In this document: in pieces, positions 7,204-15,776 of the stretch
Layout: every line of letters starts with the position of its first letter
Numbering within the stretch: position 1 is the stretch's first letter
Source of the DNA: Rossellomorea aquimaris
Lineage (GTDB): Bacteria; Bacillota; Bacilli; Bacillales; Bacillaceae_B
NCBI RefSeq assembly: GCF_035590735.1
Contig: NZ_CP141595.1
Location: 863,001-927,000, forward strand
DNA length: 64,000 nt
Direction of reading: 5' to 3'
Position numbers and translations under genes: made by a program
The notes under the pieces: model-generated
What the model was told of the DNA's origin: nothing
Databases searched by the model: none
What the model saw: the letters and a program-made list of their open reading frames with translations, nothing else

Positions 7204-8457
7204 ATGAAAATTTCATTATTAACCACAGGTACAAGAGGAGATACCCAACCATACATTGCACTTGGAAAAGAACTAATGAATCTTGGTCATGAAGTGAAAC
7301 TTGCCGCATTTGAAAATTATCGGGAGTTGGTGGAGCAGCATGGTTTGCTCTTCCATCCAATCAAAGGGGATATCGCCAACATTTCAAGGGAGATGGCCAA
7401 AAGCTCGATTGAGTCCGACAACCCGATTAAATTTTTTTCTAGCTTTCAAAAGATGAAGCCTTATATAAAAGATAAGCAGATGGGAATGCAGAGGGATCTG
7501 TTCGAGGCGTGCGAAGGAGCAGATGCCATCATTTATCATCCGGGAGCAGCCATCGGTCAGTTCGCCGGTGAACACTCAGGTGTGCCGACTATTCTTGCGT
7601 CCCCTTTTCCCATGGCACCTACAAAAGAATACCCGGCCCTCATCTTTTATCAGCTGAGATGGGGCAAGACGGTCAATCTTCTGACACATAAATTGTTCGA
7701 GAAAGGATTCTGGCTTACGATCAAGCCTTCAATCGCTGCATTTTGGAAGGAACGTTTCGGGGGACTCCCGCTCCATTTCACCAACCCGTTTGGTAGAGAG
7801 TCGACAACGGATCATACCTCTGTCATGTCGATGAGTCCCTGCGTATTTCCAAAATCCCAAGACGGGATGAAGTCCTTGGGTTACTGGTTTCTGGATGAAG
7901 ACCTGAGCGAGTGGACTCCACCCCGTGATCTTGTCGACTTTATGGATCAAGGGGATGCGCCCGTTTATGTGGGATTCGGGAGCATTTATGATGAGCGTGC
8001 CGATACAACAACGAAACTGGTCGTAGACGCACTCCGTAAATCCGGTAAAAGGGGGATTATCGGGACGGGTTGGAATCAGGTTGAGGAAAAAGAAGGATTT
8101 GAAGATATGTACTTCATTGAAAGTGTTCCTCATACATGGCTTTTCCCTAAAATGGCCGGGGTCATCCATCATGGAGGGGCGGGTACCACAGCAGCCGCAT
8201 TCCGTGCAGGTGTCCCAAGTGTCGTCATCCCCCATGGAAATGATCAGTTCGCCTGGGGAAAACGGACAGAAGAATTGGGGGTAGGGCCCGCCCCCATCCC
8301 GAGAAAGAAATTGACAGTGGAAAATCTATCAAGGGCTATTCTAACGATGCAACATGAAACGATGAAAAGGAATGCTCTCGAATTGGGAAGACAGCTGCAA
8401 CAAGAAAATGGTGCCGGAGAAACGGCAAACTACATTCATCACTTTTTGAAAGGGTAG
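7204..8457 (+). CDS. GT1-family glycosyltransferase (UGT / sterol glucosyltransferase-like)
   Basis: A 417-residue GT-B fold transferase that moves a sugar from a UDP-sugar to a small lipophilic acceptor. The N-terminal domain begins ISLLTTGTRGDTQPYIALGK, the signature of the UGT80/macrolide glycosyltransferase branch, and the C-terminal donor domain has VIHHGGAGTTAAAFRAGVP followed by PHGNDQFAWGKR, the UDP-sugar binding signature. ATG 7204 follows GAGGTGTTAAC. It is the first gene of an operon with an MFS pump (8-bp gap) and a MacB-type exporter, under three MarR-type operators. Context suggests inactivation of an antibiotic-like molecule by glycosylation coupled to export; synthesis of a glycolipid is an alternative. 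Confidence 0.9.
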   Translation: MKISLLTTGTRGDTQPYIALGKELMNLGHEVKLAAFENYRELVEQHGLLFHPIKGDIANISREMAKSSIESDNPIKFFSSFQKMKPYIKDKQMGMQRDLFEACEGADAIIYHPGAAIGQFAGEHSGVPTILASPFPMAPTKEYPALIFYQLRWGKTVNLLTHKLFEKGFWLTIKPSIAAFWKERFGGLPLHFTNPFGRESTTDHTSVMSMSPCVFPKSQDGMKSLGYWFLDEDLSEWTPPRDLVDFMDQGDAPVYVGFGSIYDERADTTTKLVVDALRKSGKRGIIGTGWNQVEEKEGFEDMYFIESVPHTWLFPKMAGVIHHGGAGTTAAAFRAGVPSVVIPHGNDQFAWGKRTEELGVGPAPIPRKKLTVENLSRAILTMQHETMKRNALELGRQLQQENGAGETANYIHHFLKG

Positions 8458-8465
8458 GGATCGAT

Positions 8466-9917
8466 ATGACAGACGCAAGTAGCAAGGACTTCCGTTTTGG
8501 CCCAATGTTTACGGTCATGCTGTTAGGGGCTTTCGTGGGCATTCTAAATGAAACTTTATTGTCTACGGCGTTGCCATCCATTATGAATGACTTCGGTCTG
8601 AATGAGAATAAGGTACAGTGGCTGACGACGGCTTTCTTACTGACCAACGGCGTCATGATTCCCATTTCGGCTTATTTGATTGAACGGTTCTCGACAAGGG
8701 CGCTTTTCATGTCAGCAATGGGGTTGTTCGGTCTGGGGACTATGCTTGCAGCCATCTCCAACAGCTTTTCATTGCTATTGTTGGGAAGGGTGATACAGGC
8801 AGCGGGTTCCGGAATCATGCTTCCACTGATCATGACGATCATCCTCACCATCATTCCCAAGGGGAATAGAGGCAGGATGATGGGCTGGGCTGGAATTGTC
8901 ATTGCCTTTGGCCCAGCGATCGGACCAACCTTGTCCGGGTTCTTACTGGAATATTTCTCTTGGAGAGCGCTATTCTTCGTTGTCCTGCCCATAGTGGCAG
9001 TGATCATGGTGCTGGCGGTTGTGTATGTGAAAAATGTGACAAAGCTGACTCGCCCCAGAATCGATTTCCTGTCGATTTTCCTCTCCTCTTTGGGATTTGG
9101 AGGATTGCTTTATGGATTCAGTGTGGCGGGGGAAAAAGGCTGGTCCAGCCAAATCGTCCTCTTCTTCATCACAATGGGCTTCATGACACTTGGAATCTTC
9201 ATATGGAGGCAGCTAAGACTCAAACAACCATTACTTCAATTTAGAGTCTTTGGTTATAAGACTTTTACGTTATCTCTAGTGATCACGATGGTTGTTATCA
9301 TTTCGATGATCGGCGCAGAAACATTGCTGCCACTGTATATGCAGAATGTAAGAGGATTCAGTCCGCTCCAGTCCGGCTTGATGCTATTGCCGGGGGCGAT
9401 TGTGATGGGAGTCATGTCCCCGGTGACCGGAATTCTCTTCGATAAATGGGGGGCCAGAAAACTGGCTGTTCCTGGACTCCTGATCGTCGTCGTGACGTCT
9501 TTCTTAATGACGAATTTGTCCATGGAGACGTCGATTGTCTACCTGTCCGCCATTTATTGTCTTCGAATGTTCGGATTGTCTCTTGCGATGATGCCTGTGA
9601 TGACGAATGGGCTGAATCAGATCCCCGTTGAGTGGAGTGCCCATGGATCCGCAATGGCCAATACATTCCAGCAAATTTCGGGTTCGATCGGGACCGCCAT
9701 ATTGATCACGATTATGACAATGTCCTCAAAAGGTTACACACCTGAAGGTCCTTCCGGAGGCGGATCACAGATGATCGGTGAGATGGCCATGGTACATGGA
9801 TATAACCAGGCATTTCTATTTGCTTCATTCCTTGCCATTGGGGCACTGGTTCTGTCCCTCTTCTTAAAAAAGGGAGCATCACTACAAACGGAAGGCCATG
9901 AAGTAAGCAATGGATAA
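8466..9917 (+). CDS. DHA2-family MFS multidrug exporter
   Basis: A 483-residue proton-driven drug exporter with about 14 predicted membrane helices, of the EmrB/QacA/LmrB type. Family hallmarks visible are LNETLLSTALPSIMNDFGL in helix 1, WLTTAFLLTNGVMIPISAYL in helix 2, the motif-A-like loop after LIERFSTRALFM, and GRVIQAAGSGIMLPL followed by GWAGIVIAFGPAIGPTLSG (motif C of antiporters). ATG 8466 starts 8 bp after the glycosyltransferase stop, with AGGGATCGAT as binding site. It is the second gene of the MarR-controlled operon. Substrates unknown; LmrB-type relatives export lincosamides and other lipophilic drugs. Confidence 0.92.
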   Translation: MTDASSKDFRFGPMFTVMLLGAFVGILNETLLSTALPSIMNDFGLNENKVQWLTTAFLLTNGVMIPISAYLIERFSTRALFMSAMGLFGLGTMLAAISNSFSLLLLGRVIQAAGSGIMLPLIMTIILTIIPKGNRGRMMGWAGIVIAFGPAIGPTLSGFLLEYFSWRALFFVVLPIVAVIMVLAVVYVKNVTKLTRPRIDFLSIFLSSLGFGGLLYGFSVAGEKGWSSQIVLFFITMGFMTLGIFIWRQLRLKQPLLQFRVFGYKTFTLSLVITMVVIISMIGAETLLPLYMQNVRGFSPLQSGLMLLPGAIVMGVMSPVTGILFDKWGARKLAVPGLLIVVVTSFLMTNLSMETSIVYLSAIYCLRMFGLSLAMMPVMTNGLNQIPVEWSAHGSAMANTFQQISGSIGTAILITIMTMSSKGYTPEGPSGGGSQMIGEMAMVHGYNQAFLFASFLAIGALVLSLFLKKGASLQTEGHEVSNG

Positions 9918-9951
9918 AACAAAAGTACATTCATTATAGGAGGAACAACAC

Positions 9952-11898
9952 ATGAGTATCAAAATCAGCAACATCAAGAAATCTTATAAGCTTGGTAAGA
10001 GTGAAAGGGTTCAAGTATTGCATGGTGTGGATGTGGAATTCAATCAGGGAGAGTTCGTATCCATCCTAGGGGAGTCCGGGAGCGGGAAGTCCACCCTGAT
10101 GAACATCATCGGCGGTATGGACAGGGAGTTCGAAGGAGATGTGATGGTGGACGGAACAAGCCTTCAAGGGATGAAGGAAAATGAGCTCGATGCGTATCGG
10201 AAGCTTAAAGTAGGATTTATCTTCCAGAGCTTTAATCTGATCAGTCATTTATCCGTATTGGAAAACGTTGTCCTGACTATGCAGATGACGGATATGAGTG
10301 CGTCTGAAAGAGAACAGAAAGCTAAGAAGACTTTGACCGACCTTGGCTTGGGGAATCATATAGATAAAAAACCGAATCAACTTTCCGGAGGTCAGAAACA
10401 AAGGGTGGCCATCGCACGCGCGCTTTCCAATGACCCTGACATTATCCTTGCAGATGAACCGACAGGGGCTCTTGATAAGAAAAACAGCGAGCAGATCATG
10501 CAACTGCTGGATCATATCGCGGCACAAGGAAAGCTTGTCATTACGGTTACTCATTCTCAAAAGGTGGCAGACTATGGAACCAGGATCATCACCATGGATG
10601 ATGGGAACATCATAAAGGATGAATCGTTGAGAGAACCTTATGGCCAGAAGGAGAACGCACCGAAGGTCAAAACGAAGAACTTGAGATTCGGTGCAGCGAT
10701 GAAAATGGCTTTCAACAATATCCGATTGAACCTCAAACGAAATCTGCTCGTATCATTCGGTGGTGCAATCGGAATCTTGAGCGTCATCCTGATGTTGGGG
10801 TTGGGGTCAGGGGTGACCGACTATATCAATAAAGAGATCAATGCCAATCTGAATCCGAACCTCATTCAAGTGACGAAAGCGCCCGAAGGTGATGCAAATG
10901 CAAGCTCAGGACCACTACCGAATCCAGTGCAGGAAACGGTGCCACTTGAACAGGAGGATGTACGACGAGTAAAGAACATCGACCATGTCAAGAAAGTCGA
11001 GAATGTCTATACGTTAACGATGGGAAGCTCTATTTTGTACAAGGATACATCAGTGAATATCGTACAATACCAAACGATGAATGAGAGTGTGAATGAAGAG
11101 GATCTCATTGCAGGGGAACTCCCCGGGGTTGATGAAGTACTGCTTTCCGAAACGGCCGCAGAAAAAGTGAAAGACTCTCCTGAAGAACTTGCCGGAGAAC
11201 AAGTGGAACTTTACATCAATACAACAGATGATCAAAACAGGCCGGTCATCCTAAAGAAGGAAATGAACGTGTCAGGAGTCATCAAAGGCAGCATGAATCA
11301 AGATCTTGCCTACACATCGTATCAGACATTAGATAAGATGTTTCAAAGTGAAGACATCGCATTAATGGCCACCCAGCTGGATGTGACGGTGGAGGAGGAT
11401 AAGTATGTCGATACGGTACAGGCAGATCTGGAGGACGCGGGCTTCACGGGTACCGGGGTAGGGAACATCCTGAACCAGGTGACAAATTACTTGAAAATCG
11501 CCACCAATGTATTAGCCGGGATAGCCGGTATTTCCCTGCTTGTGTCCGCTATCATGATCATTGTCGTGCTGTATATCAGCGTAGTGGAACGGACAAAGGA
11601 AATCGGGATCCTGCGTGCCGTGGGGGCAAGAAGAAAAGACATCAAACGGATCTTCTTTTCAGAAGCCGCTTTACTCGGCTTTGCTAGCGGCGTGATCGGG
11701 GTCCTGCTGGCAAGCATGATCGGGATATTGGGAAATAATGTGATGCAACAGGCGTTCGATGCCCAGTTGATCCAAATCAGTGCAGGGAATATTCTGACGG
11801 GAATCCTGATCAGTGTGATCATTAGTATCCTTGCTGCCTTGCTGCCAGCTGCCAAAGCATCAAAGCTGGATCCGATGGAATCGCTGCGCTACGAATAA
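9952..11898 (+). CDS. MacB-type ABC transporter, fused ATPase and permease
   Basis: A 648-residue half-transporter. The N-terminal ATPase has Walker A GESGSGKST (40-48), the signature LSGGQKQR, Walker B IILADEPTGALD and the H-loop VTHSQK. A first membrane helix follows near residue 265, then a large outer domain (about 290-520) and three C-terminal helices with the FtsX-type sequence VVERTKEIGILRAVGARRKD. This is the MacB/mechanotransmission arrangement used for exporting antibiotics, peptides or lipoproteins. ATG 9952 follows TATAGGAGGAACAACAC, 34 bp after the MFS gene, so it is the third gene of the MarR-controlled operon. No separate adaptor (MacA/YknX-like) is encoded next to it. Confidence 0.92.
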   Translation: MSIKISNIKKSYKLGKSERVQVLHGVDVEFNQGEFVSILGESGSGKSTLMNIIGGMDREFEGDVMVDGTSLQGMKENELDAYRKLKVGFIFQSFNLISHLSVLENVVLTMQMTDMSASEREQKAKKTLTDLGLGNHIDKKPNQLSGGQKQRVAIARALSNDPDIILADEPTGALDKKNSEQIMQLLDHIAAQGKLVITVTHSQKVADYGTRIITMDDGNIIKDESLREPYGQKENAPKVKTKNLRFGAAMKMAFNNIRLNLKRNLLVSFGGAIGILSVILMLGLGSGVTDYINKEINANLNPNLIQVTKAPEGDANASSGPLPNPVQETVPLEQEDVRRVKNIDHVKKVENVYTLTMGSSILYKDTSVNIVQYQTMNESVNEEDLIAGELPGVDEVLLSETAAEKVKDSPEELAGEQVELYINTTDDQNRPVILKKEMNVSGVIKGSMNQDLAYTSYQTLDKMFQSEDIALMATQLDVTVEEDKYVDTVQADLEDAGFTGTGVGNILNQVTNYLKIATNVLAGIAGISLLVSAIMIIVVLYISVVERTKEIGILRAVGARRKDIKRIFFSEAALLGFASGVIGVLLASMIGILGNNVMQQAFDAQLIQISAGNILTGILISVIISILAALLPAAKASKLDPMESLRYE

Positions 11899-11948
11899 TC
11901 AGGCTTTGGCCAATCGAGCAAAACCAACGCTAATGAATAGATCATATA

Positions 11949-11981
11949 GGGTCCAGGCCATCATGCTGGGCTCTTTCTGTG
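11949..11981 (+). terminator. Weak hairpin terminator after the efflux operon
   Basis: GGGTCCAG pairs with CTGGGCTC using two G-T pairs, followed by TTTCT. Position after the last gene of the operon supports the call; the stem is only moderate. Confidence 0.45.
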
Positions 11982-11997
11982 AAATGGAGGAGGTAAC

Positions 11998-12954
11998 GTG
12001 ATTCACTCTTATGGGATTACACACGAAAATAAGTTGGTGACGGATATTTTGATTGGAGGGGTGCTAGAATCATATAAATGGATCTGGATAGATTTCGATA
12101 CCCCTACGGATGAAGAAATCAGGCATTTGTCTGATACGTTCCACTTTCATCCTTTAGCGATCGAGGACTGTCTCCAATCGATTCAAAGACCTAAATTGGA
12201 CTATTATGAGGATCATACCTTCTACGTAACTCATGCGGTGAAGAGAGAACGGGAAACACTGTCAAAAGAAGAGGTTCAATTCTTTGTCGGAAAACAGTTC
12301 ATAGTAAGCTTCCATCGGTACCAATCAATAGAAATCAATCAGGTACAGAGACGTATACGGGAAGTACAAGCAGGAATTGAAAACTGGGATCCCAATTATG
12401 TGTTTTATCAAGTGATAGATAAAATCGTGGACAACTACTTTCCCGTTATTTATGAAATAGAAGATCGCTTGGACAGAATTGAAGAGAATAGGCAAAACCA
12501 ATCGATGAATGCTTTAATGACGGAGCTTTTTGATACACGCTCCCAATTGCTCACACTACGCCATATCATCTATCCAATGCGCGATCTACTTTATAGGATG
12601 CTCAATTCCCAACACTTACAAGGGATTAAAGAGAAAAGGAAGTATTTTTCGGATATTTACGACCATCTCCTAAAACTATCTGAAATGGTCATGTCGAACA
12701 GGGAAATCACAGTGGATATCCGAGATAGCTATCTGTCATTGAACTCCTTGCAAACCAACAATGTCATGAAAATCCTTACGATCATTACGTCCATTTTCGC
12801 TCCATTGACGTTTATCGCAGGAATTTATGGGATGAACTTTGTTCACATACCGGAACTGAAGTGGACCTACGGATACGCCCTTGTACTCGGAGTCATGGGC
12901 TTAGTATGCATCTTAATGATCGGGTGGTTTTGGAGGAGGGGATGGTTTAGATGA
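11998..12954 (+). CDS. corA: CorA-family magnesium transporter
   Basis: A 318-residue member of the CorA divalent cation channel family. The N-terminal two-thirds is the cytoplasmic funnel domain with a long helix (about 140-250) and the C-terminus carries two membrane helices with the selectivity motif YGMN in AGIYGMNFVHIPELKW between them. The length is standard. The start is GTG 11998 with GGAGGAGGTAAC just upstream. The protein forms pentamers in the membrane and imports Mg2+ (sometimes Co2+ or Ni2+). It stands alone between the efflux operon and a decayed gene. Function by family, high confidence. Confidence 0.93.
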   Translation: MIHSYGITHENKLVTDILIGGVLESYKWIWIDFDTPTDEEIRHLSDTFHFHPLAIEDCLQSIQRPKLDYYEDHTFYVTHAVKRERETLSKEEVQFFVGKQFIVSFHRYQSIEINQVQRRIREVQAGIENWDPNYVFYQVIDKIVDNYFPVIYEIEDRLDRIEENRQNQSMNALMTELFDTRSQLLTLRHIIYPMRDLLYRMLNSQHLQGIKEKRKYFSDIYDHLLKLSEMVMSNREITVDIRDSYLSLNSLQTNNVMKILTIITSIFAPLTFIAGIYGMNFVHIPELKWTYGYALVLGVMGLVCILMIGWFWRRGWFR

Positions 12955-13069
12955 AGGAATAATAAAGAGGTATCAGAGCCACGGCATGGCGAATCTACCG
13001 GGGGTCTTACACATTGAGTCATAAAAAGAGAGAAAAGCACCACGGGCACCACGGCTCTCCTTCATATAA

Positions 13070-13352
13070 AAAAGGATTTTGCGGTATTGACATCCGGACT
13101 GTATCCAGCAGTTTCCCTGCAAAAACCGGTAAGGGACAATGAATAGGATATCCCTGTTTCCGGCATCTATTATGGACTCGGCTGGTTTGCGTGTCATGTT
13201 GCCATTTCCTTGTTGGCAATTGGACTATATCATGCAGAAAGTATCATCTTAAGCGAAAAAGTTTTATGGAATGTCACTTGTCCTGTGTCTATTGCCGTCA
13301 TTACCATCAAAAAAACATGCGGGATACGCAGTGGAATAGAGAAAGGGATTAA
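13070..13352 (+). pseudogene. Decayed YiaA/YiaB-family membrane protein gene
   Basis: The forward strand encodes, in pieces, FAVLTSGLYPAVSLQKPVRD, then a TAG at 13144-13146, then SGIYYGLGWFACHVAISLLA and IGLYHAESIILSEK in the same frame, then FYGMSLVL, AVITIKK and NMRDTQWNRERD* in shifted frames. Read together these match the layout of the YiaA/YiaB two-helix family (helix, ALSEKGFY-like turn, helix, ending QKNxRD), repeated twice. At least one stop and about three frameshifts break it, and the first part is missing. Family identity is from memory of the conserved SEKxFYG and QKNxRD pattern; decay is seen directly. Confidence 0.7.
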
Positions 13353-13358
13353 TTCTTC

Positions 13359-13410
13359 AAAAAAAAGAAGTATCCTAGAACCATGCAAGTTCTTGATACT
13401 TCTTTTTTTA
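13359..13410. terminator. Strong bidirectional terminator
   Basis: AAAAAAAAGAAGTATC pairs with GATACTTCTTTTTTT, and inside it AAGTTCTTG-like pairing (CTAGAAC / AAGTTCTTG) extends the stem. It sits between the YiaA remnant and the convergent MFS gene. Confidence 0.85.
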
Positions 13411-13418
13411 TAGCATCA

Positions 13419-14609
13419 TTACGCTAATGTCTCATGCTTCCGGTCCAATCGATGACTCAAGAATGTCAACAGACTCGCGCAAAGGGCAACCACTCCACCG
13501 ACAAGTGACACATTCATCAATGGCCCTTGATGGTAGACAAGGCCACCGAGTGCCGACCCCATGGCGATACCGACATTGCTTGCAACGGGCATCAATGAAG
13601 CGGCGAGCCCTGTAGCTTTCGGTTGATACACACCGGCAAGGTCAATCAAGTAAAGCTGGGTTGAAGTCGTTAGCAGGATCGCCATCAAGGACATCAAGCC
13701 AATGTTGATCAAGCCGATGATAAAATGAACGGTCGTAAAGTACAATCCGATCAGGACAAAGGCCTGGATAAGGAAAACGAATCGGAGGCGTCCGATGGCA
13801 TTGTGACTGGCAATCTTTCCGGCCAGTATGTTACTGAAGATCGAGATGAACCCGTAGGCGAACAGGATCAAGCTGATGGAGCTGCCTGGTGCTCCCATCA
13901 TGTCGAGAATCGGCACAAGATACGTAAATACCGCGTAGGTTGCACCGAATCCCAGAGCCGGGATGAAGAAGGCCATCAAGATCCGCGGGTGGGTCAATAA
14001 AGAGAACTGATCACGCATGGAACTGCGGTATTGACTGAGCTTACTGGGCAAATTCATGAACGATGACAAAAAGGCAACCACACCAAGAATCGTCGTCAAC
14101 AGGAACGTGGCATGCCAGTCGTACCACTCCGCGATGACGGTACCGATGGGAACTCCGATCACGTTTGCCAGAGTGAACCCGCCGAAAACGAAGGAAATGG
14201 CCACTCCCCGTTTGGTCACTGGAATCGCTTCGCTCGCGATCGTCATGGCAAGGGAAATCGAAACGCCTGTGACGATGGCTGTCAGCATTCGGAGGACAAG
14301 GAGCATAACGTAACTCGTCGAAATCACACACAATGCATTCAGAATGATAAACGCCCCTATCAAAAACAACATCCATTTCCGCTTAGGAAAATGGCTTGTT
14401 GCGGACATCACGATCGGGGTCGCGATGGCAAAGGTAATCGCAAACGCCGACACAAGGGTACCTGCCTTTGCGTTCGTTATATCAAGGCTCGAGGAAATCT
14501 CCGTTAAGATTCCAACGATGACAAATTCGCTTGTCCCGAGAACAAAAGTTAGTAAACTAAGTGTGAAGATAAGAAACCAATGCTGTTTAGTTAATACAGT
14601 CTCTTGCAT
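13419..14609 (-). CDS. MFS transporter, DHA1 family (AraJ/YdhP-like)
   Basis: A 396-residue, 12-helix major facilitator. The N-terminal helix reads LLTFVLGTSEFVIVGIL, the stretch shared by AraJ/SotB/YdhP-type exporters of sugars, arabinose-like compounds and purine analogues, and GVSISLAMTIASEAIP with FTLANVIGVPIGTVIAEW follows the usual motif-C region. ATG 14609 was chosen because AAGAGGTACTT precedes it; the frame is open 16 codons further upstream without a ribosome binding site. It is monocistronic with a strong terminator behind. Substrate unknown. Confidence 0.88.
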   Translation of the reverse strand: MQETVLTKQHWFLIFTLSLLTFVLGTSEFVIVGILTEISSSLDITNAKAGTLVSAFAITFAIATPIVMSATSHFPKRKWMLFLIGAFIILNALCVISTSYVMLLVLRMLTAIVTGVSISLAMTIASEAIPVTKRGVAISFVFGGFTLANVIGVPIGTVIAEWYDWHATFLLTTILGVVAFLSSFMNLPSKLSQYRSSMRDQFSLLTHPRILMAFFIPALGFGATYAVFTYLVPILDMMGAPGSSISLILFAYGFISIFSNILAGKIASHNAIGRLRFVFLIQAFVLIGLYFTTVHFIIGLINIGLMSLMAILLTTSTQLYLIDLAGVYQPKATGLAASLMPVASNVGIAMGSALGGLVYHQGPLMNVSLVGGVVALCASLLTFLSHRLDRKHETLA

Positions 14610-14686
14610 AAGTACCTCTTTTCTAGGATGGAAATACATCAGTATTAGTATGGGCAAACAATTTAATTATCATATCATAAAATGGG

Positions 14687-14759
14687 GAAGCATGGGGACG
14701 GTTCTGATGCTCCTTCTTAATCAAAAAGGAAGCACGGGAACCGTCCCCGTGCTTCCTTC
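14687..14759. repeat. Family-A palindromic repeat, copy A2 (best preserved)
   Basis: GAAGCATGGGGACGGTTCT on the left and GGGAACCGTCCCCGTGCTTC on the right form a long imperfect stem with an inner GCTCCTT/AAAGGAAGC pairing. It lies between the MFS gene promoter side and the end of the permease gene and may also act as terminator for the permease operon. Confidence 0.85.
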
Positions 14760-14762
14760 AAT

Positions 14763-15776
14763 TCAACCTTTAAAAGTAAACAACTCTTCCGAACCAACCA
14801 TTTTTTCTTTTGCTTCCTTTTCTGCTTTCTCCTTTTGTTGAACAGGTAAATCACTGTCAATCAACATCTTCTTTAACGTGGAGCTGATGGAATTGATGCA
14901 AAGGATCAGGATGGAGAAAAGTATTAATGGAACGACAACGAGCAAGGGTGTGGAGAACACTTGCTGGATGTTCATGCTGATGGTCGCAGCCCATTCATTC
15001 GTTTCTGAAAAGTATACAGGGTTGCTTGGTTCATAGGGACCTATTGCAAATTCCGCCACCTTCATACCTCCAAGGGCCATTAAGATGATACCAAGTTGAA
15101 TCAGCAGGGAAAGAGCCTGTGATACCTGCTCGGAAAATAACACGATCGAGTGGCGCAGAAATTGGGGCAGGAGATGTTTTCGTACGAGATGAAAACGGCT
15201 CGCTCCCATCGTCTTAGAGACATCGACAAATTCCTGCTTCATAAAGAGCTTCATTTCTTCCCCGAGATAGATTCCGAGGGAAGGAATGGTGATGGCCGCA
15301 ATCCCTGCAAGCTGGATGAAAAAGTAGCGGCCAGAAGGAAGGGCATCTCCCTGAAATGCCCCTTCTAGTGGTGCAAGCAGTCCAAACACGACAATGGCAA
15401 GGGGGAGGTATTGGAACGATTCCCCCAATCCTTTTAATGTCCGGGTGAATGAACCGGGCAGAAACGTATAAAGGACGGCGAACCCAAATCCAAAGATCAT
15501 CCTGAGGGCTGCTATGACAAGGGCCGCAAAGATCGTGAATTTAGCACCGGCAATCAGGAGCAGCAAAAAGTTCCTTCCCAATCTGTCACTGCCGAGCAGC
15601 GGCATTTCTTCAGCCGTAAAAGGCGGCGCGGCAATGACTTTATTATTTTCATCCGTTAAATAGGGTGTGATTTCCTCATAATCAGGATACAGGACCGGAA
15701 CGAGGAAACTCGCCACAAGAAGACCAATGATGATCAACACCGGGAAAGCCAATCGTCTGATGATTGTACTAGACAT
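14763..15776 (-). CDS. ABC transporter permease, OppC/DppC-like
   Basis: A 337-residue membrane subunit of a peptide-type ABC importer. After an N-terminal helix comes an extracytoplasmic segment with AEEMPLLGSDRLGRNFLLLL, the GTDxLGRD-like signature of OppC/DppC permeases, then about five helices with the EAA loop recognisable near VDVSKTMGASRFHLVRKHLL. ATG 15776 overlaps the upstream permease gene by 8 bp, so the two are translationally coupled. The C-terminal tail is unusually charged (QQKEKAEKEAKEK). No solute-binding protein or ATPase gene is adjacent, which is unusual. Confidence 0.85.
   Translation of the reverse strand: MSSTIIRRLAFPVLIIIGLLVASFLVPVLYPDYEEITPYLTDENNKVIAAPPFTAEEMPLLGSDRLGRNFLLLLIAGAKFTIFAALVIAALRMIFGFGFAVLYTFLPGSFTRTLKGLGESFQYLPLAIVVFGLLAPLEGAFQGDALPSGRYFFIQLAGIAAITIPSLGIYLGEEMKLFMKQEFVDVSKTMGASRFHLVRKHLLPQFLRHSIVLFSEQVSQALSLLIQLGIILMALGGMKVAEFAIGPYEPSNPVYFSETNEWAATISMNIQQVFSTPLLVVVPLILFSILILCINSISSTLKKMLIDSDLPVQQKEKAEKEAKEKMVGSEELFTFKG

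Noticed and set aside
7729..8235. 168-codon minus-strand frame opposite the glycosyltransferase
   Set aside because: Shadow of the conserved donor-binding domain; no binding site or family match.
8672..9007. Minus-strand frame opposite the DHA2 MFS gene
   Set aside because: Antisense of membrane-helix codons; no start context or family match.
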